DNA of 17,591 nt from Chloroflexota bacterium (GCA_022574315.1 JACZSH010000018.1:1-17591); one strand, 5' to 3'. Shown: positions 1 through 6,374, counted from the first letter of the stretch. Notes: generated from the sequence alone by a model not told the origin. Translations and numbers: made by a program.

Positions 1-193
1 TCTCGTGGCCGAAAATCATCGGTGGTTTAATCCTGGCCTGAGCAAAAGCGTTCCATTCGTTGATATGGATATCCGTCCCGCAGATGGCGGTCACCTTTAC
101 CTTGATGAGGACGTCTCGCGGGCCTATTTTCGGAACGTCAACGTCCATCAGTTTGGCTCCAGGGGCGGCTTCGGCTTTTACGACTGCTTTCAT
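1..193 (-). CDS. Zinc-dependent alcohol dehydrogenase, threonine 3-dehydrogenase-like (N-terminal part only)
   Basis: The reverse strand reads an open frame from the ATG at 193-191 to the window edge, giving 64 N-terminal residues; the rest lies outside. The start MKAVVKAEAAPG is typical of medium-chain dehydrogenases. The catalytic-zinc ligands are visible as C38 (in AICGTDIHIN), H63 and E64 (in FGHE), the same numbering I recall for E. coli threonine 3-dehydrogenase, and the context after C38 (HINEW) also resembles that family. The likely role is NAD-dependent oxidation of threonine or a related secondary alcohol in the cytosol. An AAGGAGG ribosome site precedes the ATG by about 11 bases, and a promoter at 228-256 serves it. 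It is divergent from the aldolase gene. The family call is firm; the substrate is not, because most of the protein is missing. Confidence 0.85.
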   Translation of the reverse strand, partial: MKAVVKAEAAPGAKLMDVDVPKIGPRDVLIKVKVTAICGTDIHINEWNAFAQARIKPPMIFGHE

Positions 194-227
194 ACTACCT
201 GTTGCCTCCTTATTAAAGCTACCCTGA

Positions 228-256
228 ATTATACACTTAAGCCTCTTTACCGACAA
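228..256 (-). promoter_or_regulatory. Sigma70-like promoter for the leftward dehydrogenase gene
   Basis: On the minus strand a -35 box TTGTCG (256-251) and a perfect -10 box TATAAT (233-228) are separated by exactly 17 bases. Transcription would begin near 221, leaving a leader of about 28 bases that contains the AAGGAGG site before the ATG at 193. Confidence 0.7.
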
Positions 257-282
257 GGGGATGAACCGCCTGAATCCCTTTG
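254..282. promoter_or_regulatory. Candidate operator: imperfect palindrome between divergent promoters
   Basis: CAAGGGGAT (254-262) and ATCCCTTTG (274-282) form an inverted repeat with 8 of 9 symmetric matches around an 11-base spacer. It overlaps the -35 boxes of both divergent promoters (251-256 on the minus strand, 280-285 on the plus strand), where a dimeric regulator could control both genes. No regulator gene is in the window. Confidence 0.5.
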
Positions 283-308
283 ACAAACGAAAATCACTAT
301 GCTACCAT
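280..308 (+). promoter_or_regulatory. Sigma70-like promoter with extended -10 for the aldolase gene
   Basis: A consensus -35 TTGACA (280-285), a 17-base spacer and a -10 TACCAT (303-308) preceded by TG one base away (300-301) form an extended -10 promoter. The predicted start near 315 gives a leader of about 23 bases to the ATG at 338. Confidence 0.7.
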
Positions 309-337
309 ACGGGCGGAAATACACTCTGGAGAAACTG

Positions 338-1099
338 ATGAGAAAAAATCTGACCAAGTCCAAAATCAATGCTGGCGAGACTGCTTACGGTGTTTTTGTC
401 AACGTGGGTTGTCCCAGCCTGGTCGAGATAATCGGCCACATCGGCTTCGATTTCGCCCTCATCGATGCCGAACACAGCCCGATGGACCTGGAGACGTGCG
501 AAAATATGGTCCGGGCGGCGGATTCAGTCAATATCACCCCCATCATCCGCATTGCCCTGAACGCCCAGCAGAACATCTTGCGCTATATGGATGCGGGGGC
601 ACTGGGTGTGGTGATACCGATGCTCAATACTAAAGCCGATGCCGAGGCCGTGGTGAAGTCGGTGAGATACCGCCCCGAAGGGCAACGTGGCCTGGCCGGC
701 GTCAGAGCCAACAACTGGGGTATTACCGGCCCGCAAAGTGATTACATCAAGGTAGCCAACGAGGAAAACCTGGTCATAACCCAGATAGAAACCATGGAAG
801 CGGTGAAAAACCTGGATGAAATACTGACCATCCCCGGGATTGACGTTGTCTTTATCGGCCCTAATGACCTCTCCGTCGCCATGGGCTATCCGGCGCAGGT
901 AAACCATCCCGAAGTACAGAAGATGATTGAAAGCCTGGTAACCAAGATACGCGCCGCCGGAAAAGCGGCCGGCACGGTGGCTTATGACTTTGATACCCTG
1001 AAGAAGTGCCAGGAGCGGGGATTCCAGTTCATCACTTACAATATTGTCCCTATGCTGGTTAAATCCGGCCGTGAATATTTACAGGCGGCACGTCAGTAA
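338..1099 (+). CDS. HpcH/HpaI-family class II aldolase (2-dehydro-3-deoxyglucarate / 4-hydroxy-2-oxoacid aldolase type)
   Basis: This 253-residue protein matches the usual length of the metal-dependent HpcH/HpaI aldolases (PF03328; GarL, HpaI, YfaU). These split 2-oxo-4-hydroxy acids into pyruvate and an aldehyde. Visible family features are FDFALIDAEHSP with the catalytic His at 46, R71 in PIIRIA, the RGLAGVRANNWG stretch near 118-128, the metal ligand E151 in QIETMEAV, and the second ligand D177 in FIGPNDLSVAMG. The start at 338 is preferred over ATG 299 because the family begins close to this point, a GGAGA ribosome site lies just upstream, and ATG 299 would fall inside the promoter. If the aldehyde product were tartronate semialdehyde, the downstream hydroxyacid dehydrogenase and glycerate kinase could process it. 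The family is certain and the substrate is inferred. Confidence 0.9.
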   Translation: MRKNLTKSKINAGETAYGVFVNVGCPSLVEIIGHIGFDFALIDAEHSPMDLETCENMVRAADSVNITPIIRIALNAQQNILRYMDAGALGVVIPMLNTKADAEAVVKSVRYRPEGQRGLAGVRANNWGITGPQSDYIKVANEENLVITQIETMEAVKNLDEILTIPGIDVVFIGPNDLSVAMGYPAQVNHPEVQKMIESLVTKIRAAGKAAGTVAYDFDTLKKCQERGFQFITYNIVPMLVKSGREYLQAARQ

Positions 1100-1104
1100 C
1101 CCGC

Positions 1105-1124
1105 CTCTGGAAAGTAAACCAGAG
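1105..1124. repeat. Perfect inverted repeat abutting the -35 box of the AOR operon promoter
   Basis: CTCTGG (1105-1110) and CCAGAG (1119-1124) form a 6-base perfect stem around an 8-base A-rich loop. The right arm ends one base before the TTGACA at 1125. No T run follows, so it suits an operator better than a terminator, though a weak end signal for the aldolase gene is possible. Confidence 0.45.
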
Positions 1125-1153
1125 TTGACAAAACACGGGAAAGAAAATAGTAT
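1125..1153 (+). promoter_or_regulatory. Sigma70-like promoter of the moaD-like/AOR operon
   Basis: A consensus -35 TTGACA (1125-1130) is followed after exactly 17 bases by the -10 TAGTAT (1148-1153). Transcription would start near 1160, leaving a leader of about 65 bases before the TTG start at 1225. Confidence 0.65.
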
Positions 1154-1224
1154 TTTTACCGGACCGTGATTAAACTGCCGCTGTTTTCCCAGCTCACCCT
1201 TTATATTTAACCTGGAGAATAAGG

Positions 1225-1524
1225 TTGAAAATTAGCGTGGAAATTATCTCCTGGCTGAAGGATGATTTTAATCATAAAAGTTCGGAACGGCTGGTCCTCG
1301 AGGAGAACGTCGGCCCGGGGACAACCATCATGGACCTGCTTCACGCTATCGCCGAAAAATATCCCAAGTTCGGTCAGAAAGCTTTCGGCGGCGCGGCACA
1401 GGCACTGTTTGAGTATTGTATTGTCATCCTGAACGGCACTTTTTTATCAGCTCCGGCTGAACTGAATACGCCGCTGAAAGAAGGAGACGCCATTAAATTT
1501 TCTCCCGCCTTCTACGGGGGATGA
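1225..1524 (+). CDS. MoaD/ThiS-family sulfur-carrier protein
   Basis: This 99-residue protein has the ubiquitin-like MoaD layout and ends in the diagnostic Gly-Gly (AFYGG, residues 98-99). That end is adenylated and thiocarboxylated by MoeB/MoaB-type enzymes so sulfur can be inserted into molybdopterin or tungstopterin. The region LNGTFLSAPAELNTPLKEGDAIKFSP is the typical strand-loop-strand ahead of the tail. It is the first gene of the AOR operon, 19 bases before the AOR start, so it is probably a dedicated carrier for the tungsten cofactor of that enzyme. No MoaE partner is nearby. The start codon is TTG, with GGAG at 1214-1217; no ATG or GTG gives a better N-terminus. Confidence 0.85.
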   Translation: MKISVEIISWLKDDFNHKSSERLVLEENVGPGTTIMDLLHAIAEKYPKFGQKAFGGAAQALFEYCIVILNGTFLSAPAELNTPLKEGDAIKFSPAFYGG

Positions 1525-1543
1525 TAAGGAGGATTAGTAACAG

Positions 1544-3391
1544 ATGAGTATTAATGGTTCCACGGGTAAAATTTTAAGAGTCGACCTCAGCCAGGGGAAA
1601 ATATGGGATGAAGCCCTTGGTGAAGACACCCTGCAAAAATATCTGGGCGGTACCGGAATAGGTATCAAGTATCTCTTCGATGAGGTAGACCCCAAGCTGG
1701 ACTGGTCTGACCCGGCCAATATCCTTTATCTGGGCTCCGGACCCCTGGGCGGCACGCGTATTCCCGGCTGCGCCAGCATCTCCTTCGTCACCAAAGGCGC
1801 CCTGACCAACGGGGCTACTTCCACCCAGGCCAATGGCAACTTCGGGGCTTATCTGAAGTGGTGCGGTTATGACGGCATCCTGGTACAGGGAGCCGCTTCC
1901 GGCTGGAAATACCTGTATATTCACGAAAACGGGGTTGAACTGAAAGACGCCGGCAACCTGAAAGGCAAAGACACCTGGGAAACAGAAGACGCCATTAAGG
2001 CTGACCTGGGTTACAAAGAGCGGTCGATGAGTGTTTTCAGCATCGGTCCCGCCGGAGAGAACCTGGTCAAATACGCCGGTATTTTCGGTGATAGAGGCCA
2101 CGCTGCCGCGCATAACGGCGTCGGCGCAGTCATGGGTTCCAAGAAGTTGAAGGCCTTTGCCGTGGCGCGAACCGCCAATAAAAAGATGACCCTGGTTGAC
2201 CCGGATAAAATCGGTGAGCTGGCCAAGAAAACGACCGAAAGTTCCAAGGTTTTTGGCGGGGGCAGCATCTACAACTGGGGTACCAGCCGGGTGCTACCTA
2301 CCGCCGAGGGCGCCGGCTGGCTGCCGGTAAAGAACTACCAGACCAATATCTTCCCGGAAAAGGACCTCTTTGATGGCGCCCGGGTCCGTCCTCTTTTCAA
2401 AAGTAAAAACTATCCCTGCTATGCCTGCTCTTCACATCACTATGAACTGATGACGGTAAGCGAGGGTCCCTGCAAGGGATACTTTGGCAAGGAGCCCGAG
2501 TATGAGCAATGGGCATCCTGGGGGCCGCAAATCGGCCAGCCGGACCCGGGAGCCGCCGTGATGCTCAGTAACGTGTGTGACCGGCTCGGCATGGACTGCA
2601 ACGAGGCCGGCTGGGTGGTCGGCTGGGTGATGGAATGCTACCAGAAAGGCGCCCTCAAGAAAGAGGACGTGGACGGTCTGGAGATGACCTGGGGTAACGT
2701 CGAAGCCACCAAATCCCTGCTGGAAAATATCTCCCACCGCCGCGGTTACGGTAACACCCTGGCCGAGGGCGTGAAAATCGCCGCCGAAAAACTGGGCGGC
2801 GATGCGCTAAACTGGGCGATATTCACCGGTAAAGGAAATTCCCCGCGCGGACATGACCACCGCGGACGTTGGGTGGAAATGCTTGACACCGTTACCTCCG
2901 ATACCGGTACCCTGGAAACCCAGATGGTGGTCGCGAACAAAGACCTCTGGAAAATGCCCAATCCTATGGATGTCTTCGACCCCGAGCAGGTGGTGGCCGC
3001 CGAGGTAAATTCCATGGGTTCAATGACCATCTCTGACTGCCTGGTACAGTGCTGGTTTACCAGCTTCAACGACACCGCAACCCAGACCGAAGCGCTCAAC
3101 GCCGCTACCGGCTGGAACATGAGCCTGGAAGAAGTCATGAAAGTAGGCCGGCGGGTAGTCAATATGATGCGAATCTACAACCTCAAGGTCGGGCTGACCC
3201 CGGACAAAGAAACCCCTTCTCCCCGTTATTGTTCACAATCGGTGGACGGCCCGAACAAAGACAAGGCTATTGCCCCTCACTGGGAAAAAATGATGGACGG
3301 CTACTACCAGTCGATGGGTTGGGACCGGAAAACCGGCATGCCGCTGCCGGAGACGATTAAAGAACTTGGCCTTGAAGACTTTGTTAAATAA
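1544..3391 (+). CDS. Tungsten/molybdenum aldehyde:ferredoxin oxidoreductase (AOR family)
   Basis: The 615-residue protein covers the full AOR family length. The N-terminal domain opens with GSTGKILRVDLSQGKI and continues with GGTGIGIKYLF, GPLGGTRIPG and the pterin-contacting GGRxxG-type region around residues 170-200. These cytosolic enzymes interconvert aldehydes and carboxylates using ferredoxin and a bis-tungstopterin. D346-x2-G-x-D351 (CDRLGMD) and D498-x4-C503 (DCLVQC) match the two pterin motifs, and C503 is the fourth cluster ligand. The usual C-x2-C-x3-C cluster motif is instead C292-x2-C295-x3-H299 (CYACSSHH); C310 follows in EGPCKG. The start has AAGGAGGA at 1526-1533. The MoaD-like gene precedes it and ferredoxin-like genes follow in one operon. 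The substrate is unknown, and the altered ligand suggests a divergent subfamily. Confidence 0.93.
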   Translation: MSINGSTGKILRVDLSQGKIWDEALGEDTLQKYLGGTGIGIKYLFDEVDPKLDWSDPANILYLGSGPLGGTRIPGCASISFVTKGALTNGATSTQANGNFGAYLKWCGYDGILVQGAASGWKYLYIHENGVELKDAGNLKGKDTWETEDAIKADLGYKERSMSVFSIGPAGENLVKYAGIFGDRGHAAAHNGVGAVMGSKKLKAFAVARTANKKMTLVDPDKIGELAKKTTESSKVFGGGSIYNWGTSRVLPTAEGAGWLPVKNYQTNIFPEKDLFDGARVRPLFKSKNYPCYACSSHHYELMTVSEGPCKGYFGKEPEYEQWASWGPQIGQPDPGAAVMLSNVCDRLGMDCNEAGWVVGWVMECYQKGALKKEDVDGLEMTWGNVEATKSLLENISHRRGYGNTLAEGVKIAAEKLGGDALNWAIFTGKGNSPRGHDHRGRWVEMLDTVTSDTGTLETQMVVANKDLWKMPNPMDVFDPEQVVAAEVNSMGSMTISDCLVQCWFTSFNDTATQTEALNAATGWNMSLEEVMKVGRRVVNMMRIYNLKVGLTPDKETPSPRYCSQSVDGPNKDKAIAPHWEKMMDGYYQSMGWDRKTGMPLPETIKELGLEDFVK

Positions 3392-3411
3392 AATAAGGAG
3401 ACCTTGGACTG

Positions 3412-4128
3412 ATGAAGATTGATCCGGATGTTTGTATTTCTTGTGAGCTATGCCTACCCTACTGTCCCGTGTCCGCCATCAGTATGCAGGATGACGTCGC
3501 TGTCATCGACCAGGAGGAGTGCGTGGACTGCCAGGTCTGCCTGAAATCGGGCGTCTGCCCGGTGGACTGCTTTATCTTTGAGCCGGCCCCCTGGCCCCGT
3601 TCCATACGCACCGTCTTTTCCGACCCCCGAACCGAGCACAAGGCGACCGGTATTGCCGGCCGCGGTACCGAAGAGATGAAGACCAACGACGTTACCGGCC
3701 GGTTCCAGCGGGGCTGGGTCGGCATGGGCTGTGAATTCGGCCGGCCCGGCGTGGGCGCCCGTTTTTACGACATCGACAAGGTGGCCCGGGTACTGGCCAG
3801 TCACGGTGTTGAGTTTGAGCCTAAAAACCCGGTGACTGCCCTCATGGAAGACCCCAAGACGGGTAAAATCCAGGAAGATGTCCTCAACGAAAAGGTGCTC
3901 TCCGGTATCATCGAGTGTCTTTTCCCCATCGAGAACCTCAAGGACATCATGGACGCGCTGAAGGAAGTAGCCAGGGAGGTTGATACCGTCTTCAGCGTTG
4001 AGGTCATTAACCGCGCCGACCCGGACGGTTCGTACCCGCTGCGGAAACTTTTAGAGGAAATGAACATACCGTACTATATTAACGGAAAGCAGACGGTTGG
4101 CCTGGGGCGTCCCCTGGCTGATGTTTAA
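3412..4128 (+). CDS. Ferredoxin-domain protein with unrecognised conserved C-terminal domain, copy 1
   Basis: Residues 1-55 form a two-cluster ferredoxin domain: C8-x2-C11-x2-C14-x3-C18-P, then C37-x2-C40-x2-C43-x5-C49-P, where the last gap is longer than the usual three. The remaining ~180 residues are a domain I do not recognise. It is shared with the copy at 4973-5701 and includes RGTEEMKTNDVTGR, GWVGMGCEFGRPGVG and a region near 168-195 that looks like an alpha/beta regulatory-type fold (inference). There is no signal peptide or membrane segment, so it should be cytosolic. It follows the AOR by 20 bases, with AAGGAG at 3395-3400. The ferredoxin part probably carries electrons to or from AOR; the fused domain may bind the next protein or a ligand. 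The two copies look roughly half identical by eye. Confidence 0.82.
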   Translation: MKIDPDVCISCELCLPYCPVSAISMQDDVAVIDQEECVDCQVCLKSGVCPVDCFIFEPAPWPRSIRTVFSDPRTEHKATGIAGRGTEEMKTNDVTGRFQRGWVGMGCEFGRPGVGARFYDIDKVARVLASHGVEFEPKNPVTALMEDPKTGKIQEDVLNEKVLSGIIECLFPIENLKDIMDALKEVAREVDTVFSVEVINRADPDGSYPLRKLLEEMNIPYYINGKQTVGLGRPLADV

Positions 4129-4139
4129 GGAGGATATTG

Positions 4140-4757
4140 ATGACGCATTCTTTACATCGCAGAGGAAACGCAGAAAGCTTGCAGGAAGACTTTGTTTTCT
4201 TGTTCATCCCGGCCAAGGGTATAAATGATAATGGCCATGAGGCAAAACTGCAGGAGTTCCTGCGCATTACCCTGAAGCATGACCCCAAGAATATCGGTGC
4301 CATTACCATCGGCAATATGTACAGCCATCAAGTGGACGAAATCATTGACGGCGCTACCGGGGTGGCCCATGCCGTCTTTGACAACACGGACGCCGTCACC
4401 GGCGTCCTGCAGGACCTCAAGGAAGCCGACCTGGGGCTTTCCACCATAGTCAGCGGTATCTTCGAGAATGTTGACGGCTGTCTGGAAAAAGCTGGCCTGA
4501 AACACCACACCGCCAACTTCTCCCTGGGAATCTGGGGGAATACCGGAAAACTACCCAGCGATGACGTCCTTGAAGTGACCACCATGTGCGGCCATGCCCT
4601 TATCGCCGCCAACCTGGTACAGTCCATGGTGGACGAAGTTAAAGCGGGCAGGAAGACGGCGGACGAAGCGGCTAAAACGCTGGCCCCGCAGTGCGCCTGC
4701 GGCATCTTCAACCCGGCCCGTGCCACCAAACTTATCGCGGCCATGGCGGCAAAATAG
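4140..4757 (+). CDS. Conserved protein of unknown function with CGH and CxCGIFN motifs, copy 1
   Basis: I do not recognise this 205-residue family. It is clearly paralogous to the protein at 5701-6324: both begin MTHSLHR and share GIN near residue 28, SLGI-x-GN near 128-134, LPS-x2-VLE, TTMCGH (C150, H152) and C185-x-C187-GIFN-x2-RA near the C-terminus. Three Cys and one His conserved between the copies suggest a metal or Fe-S site. No signal peptide or membrane segment is visible. The ATG at 4140 is chosen over the TTG at 4137 because the paralog starts at the same MTHSLHR and AAGGAGGA sits at 4127-4134. It always follows the ferredoxin-domain gene in this operon, so the two probably act together with the AOR. 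Function is open. Confidence 0.8.
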   Translation: MTHSLHRRGNAESLQEDFVFLFIPAKGINDNGHEAKLQEFLRITLKHDPKNIGAITIGNMYSHQVDEIIDGATGVAHAVFDNTDAVTGVLQDLKEADLGLSTIVSGIFENVDGCLEKAGLKHHTANFSLGIWGNTGKLPSDDVLEVTTMCGHALIAANLVQSMVDEVKAGRKTADEAAKTLAPQCACGIFNPARATKLIAAMAAK

Positions 4758-4788
4758 ACCCGGCGATAAAATACTGCTAGAACCGATA

Positions 4789-4884
4789 AGCCAAGCCTGG
4801 TAAGGTTTCTCAGACCAAAGAAATTTTGCGCGGCTTGGCTAATCATTGTCCAATTTAACATAGCAGCCACGCGTTGCACCAGGC
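4789..4884 (+). promoter_or_regulatory. Intercistronic structured segment with two competing pairings
   Basis: In the 215-base gap between the two modules, AGCCAAGCC (4789-4797) is a perfect 9-base complement of GGCTTGGCT (4832-4840). GCCTGGT (4795-4801) is a perfect 7-base complement of ACCAGGC (4878-4884). The two stems share bases 4795-4797 and cannot form fully together, as in an attenuator or other switch. No T run follows and no known riboswitch family was recognised. The gap holds no convincing open frame. Confidence 0.4.
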
Positions 4885-4896
4885 CGCTTACAGTCA

Positions 4897-4925
4897 TTGA
4901 AATTAGACCGGAAATCAGCCAAAAT
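4897..4925 (+). promoter_or_regulatory. Weak candidate internal promoter before module copy 2
   Basis: TTGAAA (4897-4902), a 17-base spacer and CAAAAT (4920-4925) resemble a sigma70 promoter with four to five matches in each box. It would start transcription near 4932, ahead of the AAGGAGGAG ribosome site of the TTG-started gene at 4973. The length of the gap makes an internal promoter plausible, but the match is modest. Confidence 0.3.
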
Positions 4926-4972
4926 AGTAATGGAACCGGCCCGGAAAACCAGAGGGAAAAAGGAGGAGTTCG

Positions 4973-5701
4973 TTGAAATTAGATTCGGACAATTGTATCG
5001 GATGTGAACTGTGCCCGCCTTATTGCCCGGTCAATGCCATCCACATGAAAAACGACGTTGCCGTCATCGATGATGATGAATGCGTCGAGTGCGGAGTCTG
5101 TTTCCGCTCCCGGGTCTGCCCGGTAGACGTCTTTGAGGAGGTGGTGGCGCCGTGGCCCCGCGCGGTACGGCAGGTGATGTCCAACCCCCTGATTGAAAAC
5201 CCGGATACGCGTATCCCCGGGCGAGGTACCGAAGAGGTAAAGACCAACGAGGTCACCGGCCGGATAAAGCCGGGTTTCGTCGGCATGGGCCTCGAGATGG
5301 GACGACCCGGTACCGGAACACGCTTTACCGACGTGCAGAAGATGACCCAGGGTCTTGCCGAAGTGGGCGTAAATTTCGAGCCGCAAAACCCGGTAACCCT
5401 CTGGATGACGGACAAAAAAACCGGCAAAATCAGGGACGACATCCTGAACGAAAAATCGCTGTCCGCCATCGTGGAGGTATCGTTCCCCATTGACCGGCTA
5501 AAGGCCGTCTTGAAAAAAATCGATGAGGTGGCGCAGCAGATAGACACCGTTTTCAGTATCACCACCTGCGTCAAGGTACTGCCGGACGGCTCGCTGCCCA
5601 CGGACAAGATATTCCAGGAACTCGGTATCACCCCTTACCCGGGCAGTAAAAACAATATCGGTATCGGACGGCCACGGTTCAATTTCGAGGAGGGAACATA
5701 A
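4973..5701 (+). CDS. Ferredoxin-domain protein with unrecognised conserved C-terminal domain, copy 2
   Basis: This 242-residue protein is the paralog of the gene at 3412-4128. The cluster cysteines sit at the same positions (C8, C11, C14, C18; C37, C40, C43, C49), including the odd Cx2Cx2Cx5CP second motif. The C-terminal domain keeps APWPR, GRGTEEVKTNEVTGR, GFVGMGLEMGRPGTG, FEPQNPVT, KTGKI-x2-D-x-LNEK and IGIGRP. C53 and C103 of copy 1 are not kept, so they are unlikely to be cluster ligands. The start is TTG with a strong AAGGAGGAG at 4960-4968. Its TAA overlaps the next ATG by one base (TAATG), so translation of the pair is coupled. It is probably a second electron carrier or subunit for the AOR, specialised after duplication. 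Confidence 0.82.
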   Translation: MKLDSDNCIGCELCPPYCPVNAIHMKNDVAVIDDDECVECGVCFRSRVCPVDVFEEVVAPWPRAVRQVMSNPLIENPDTRIPGRGTEEVKTNEVTGRIKPGFVGMGLEMGRPGTGTRFTDVQKMTQGLAEVGVNFEPQNPVTLWMTDKKTGKIRDDILNEKSLSAIVEVSFPIDRLKAVLKKIDEVAQQIDTVFSITTCVKVLPDGSLPTDKIFQELGITPYPGSKNNIGIGRPRFNFEEGT

Positions 5702-6324
5702 TGACGCACAGTCTACATCGTCTGGGGACGAGGGAAAACCTGAGCCATGACTATCCCCTGATTTGCATGGCCGCCCACGGCATTAACGAAGAAGGAGCGG
5801 CCGCCAAAATGGGCAGATTCCTGGAAATCTGCCAGCGCCACGGCCCGGTAAACCTCGGTGACATGAAACAGGGTAACATTTTTGTCCATGATGCTGAGGA
5901 TATTATTCGAAACATAACCAACACCACGCTGGTGCAGGTAGTTTTTGATGACCTGGCTAAAGTGGAAGCGGTGCTGCGCGACCTGGTCGCGGAGAACTTC
6001 GACCTTTCCGTGGTGGTCAGCGGACTGACCGACGCCACCAGAGAGTGCTGCCAGAAAGTGGGGCTTGAAGTCCACACCGTTTCCCAGTCACTGGGCATCC
6101 GCGGCAACATCTCACGCCTGCCGAGTCGGGAAGTCCTGGAAATCACCACCATGTGTGGCCACGGCATGACCGCGTCCGGGCTGGTGGAGCAGATGATCGA
6201 CGATATCAAGAAAGGCAGGGCGACTCCGGAGAAAGCGGCGGAAACGCTGGCCAAGCCGTGCGAGTGCGGGATTTTCAATACCACCCGTGCCGCCACATTG
6301 CTGGCGGCAGCCGCTGCGCAGTAG
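5701..6324 (+). CDS. Conserved protein of unknown function with CGH and CxCGIFN motifs, copy 2
   Basis: This 207-residue paralog of the protein at 4140-4757 opens with MTHSLHRLG. It keeps GIN-x2-G, SLGI-x-GN, LPS-x2-VLE-x-TTMCGH (C152, H154) and C187-x-C189-GIFN-x2-RA. Other cysteines (C22, C44, C116, C117) are not shared with copy 1, which singles out C152/H154/C187/C189 as the probable metal or cluster site. An N-terminal alternating pattern of beta-like and helical stretches suggests a soluble alpha/beta fold. It is translationally coupled to the preceding ferredoxin-domain gene, with GAGGAGGG just upstream, and is the last gene before the terminator at 6375. I cannot name a function; a partner or cofactor-handling role for the AOR complex is inference. 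Confidence 0.8.
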   Translation: MTHSLHRLGTRENLSHDYPLICMAAHGINEEGAAAKMGRFLEICQRHGPVNLGDMKQGNIFVHDAEDIIRNITNTTLVQVVFDDLAKVEAVLRDLVAENFDLSVVVSGLTDATRECCQKVGLEVHTVSQSLGIRGNISRLPSREVLEITTMCGHGMTASGLVEQMIDDIKKGRATPEKAAETLAKPCECGIFNTTRAATLLAAAAAQ

Positions 6325-6374
6325 CCCTGAACCGGCAATATCAAAAATAGCGGCGGCAGTGCCGGGATAAAGAG

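Noticed and set aside
5..283. Plus-strand open frame of 92 codons at the left edge
   Set aside because: It is antisense to the dehydrogenase N-terminus, runs through the divergent promoter region, has no ribosome site and resembles no protein family.
280..633. Open frame starting at the divergent promoter
   Set aside because: It lies out of frame within the aldolase gene, its start overlaps the -35 box, and the residues are compositionally odd (Arg/His/Pro-rich).
4328..4897. Minus-strand open frame reaching into the gap between the two modules
   Set aside because: It is mostly the antisense of the CGH protein gene; the part in the gap has no ribosome site and no family similarity. I treat the gap as non-coding.
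3412..6324. The duplication as a recent assembly artefact
   Set aside because: The two copies differ at about half of their residues, have different start codons and spacing, and the gap between them is unique, so this is an old genuine duplication.
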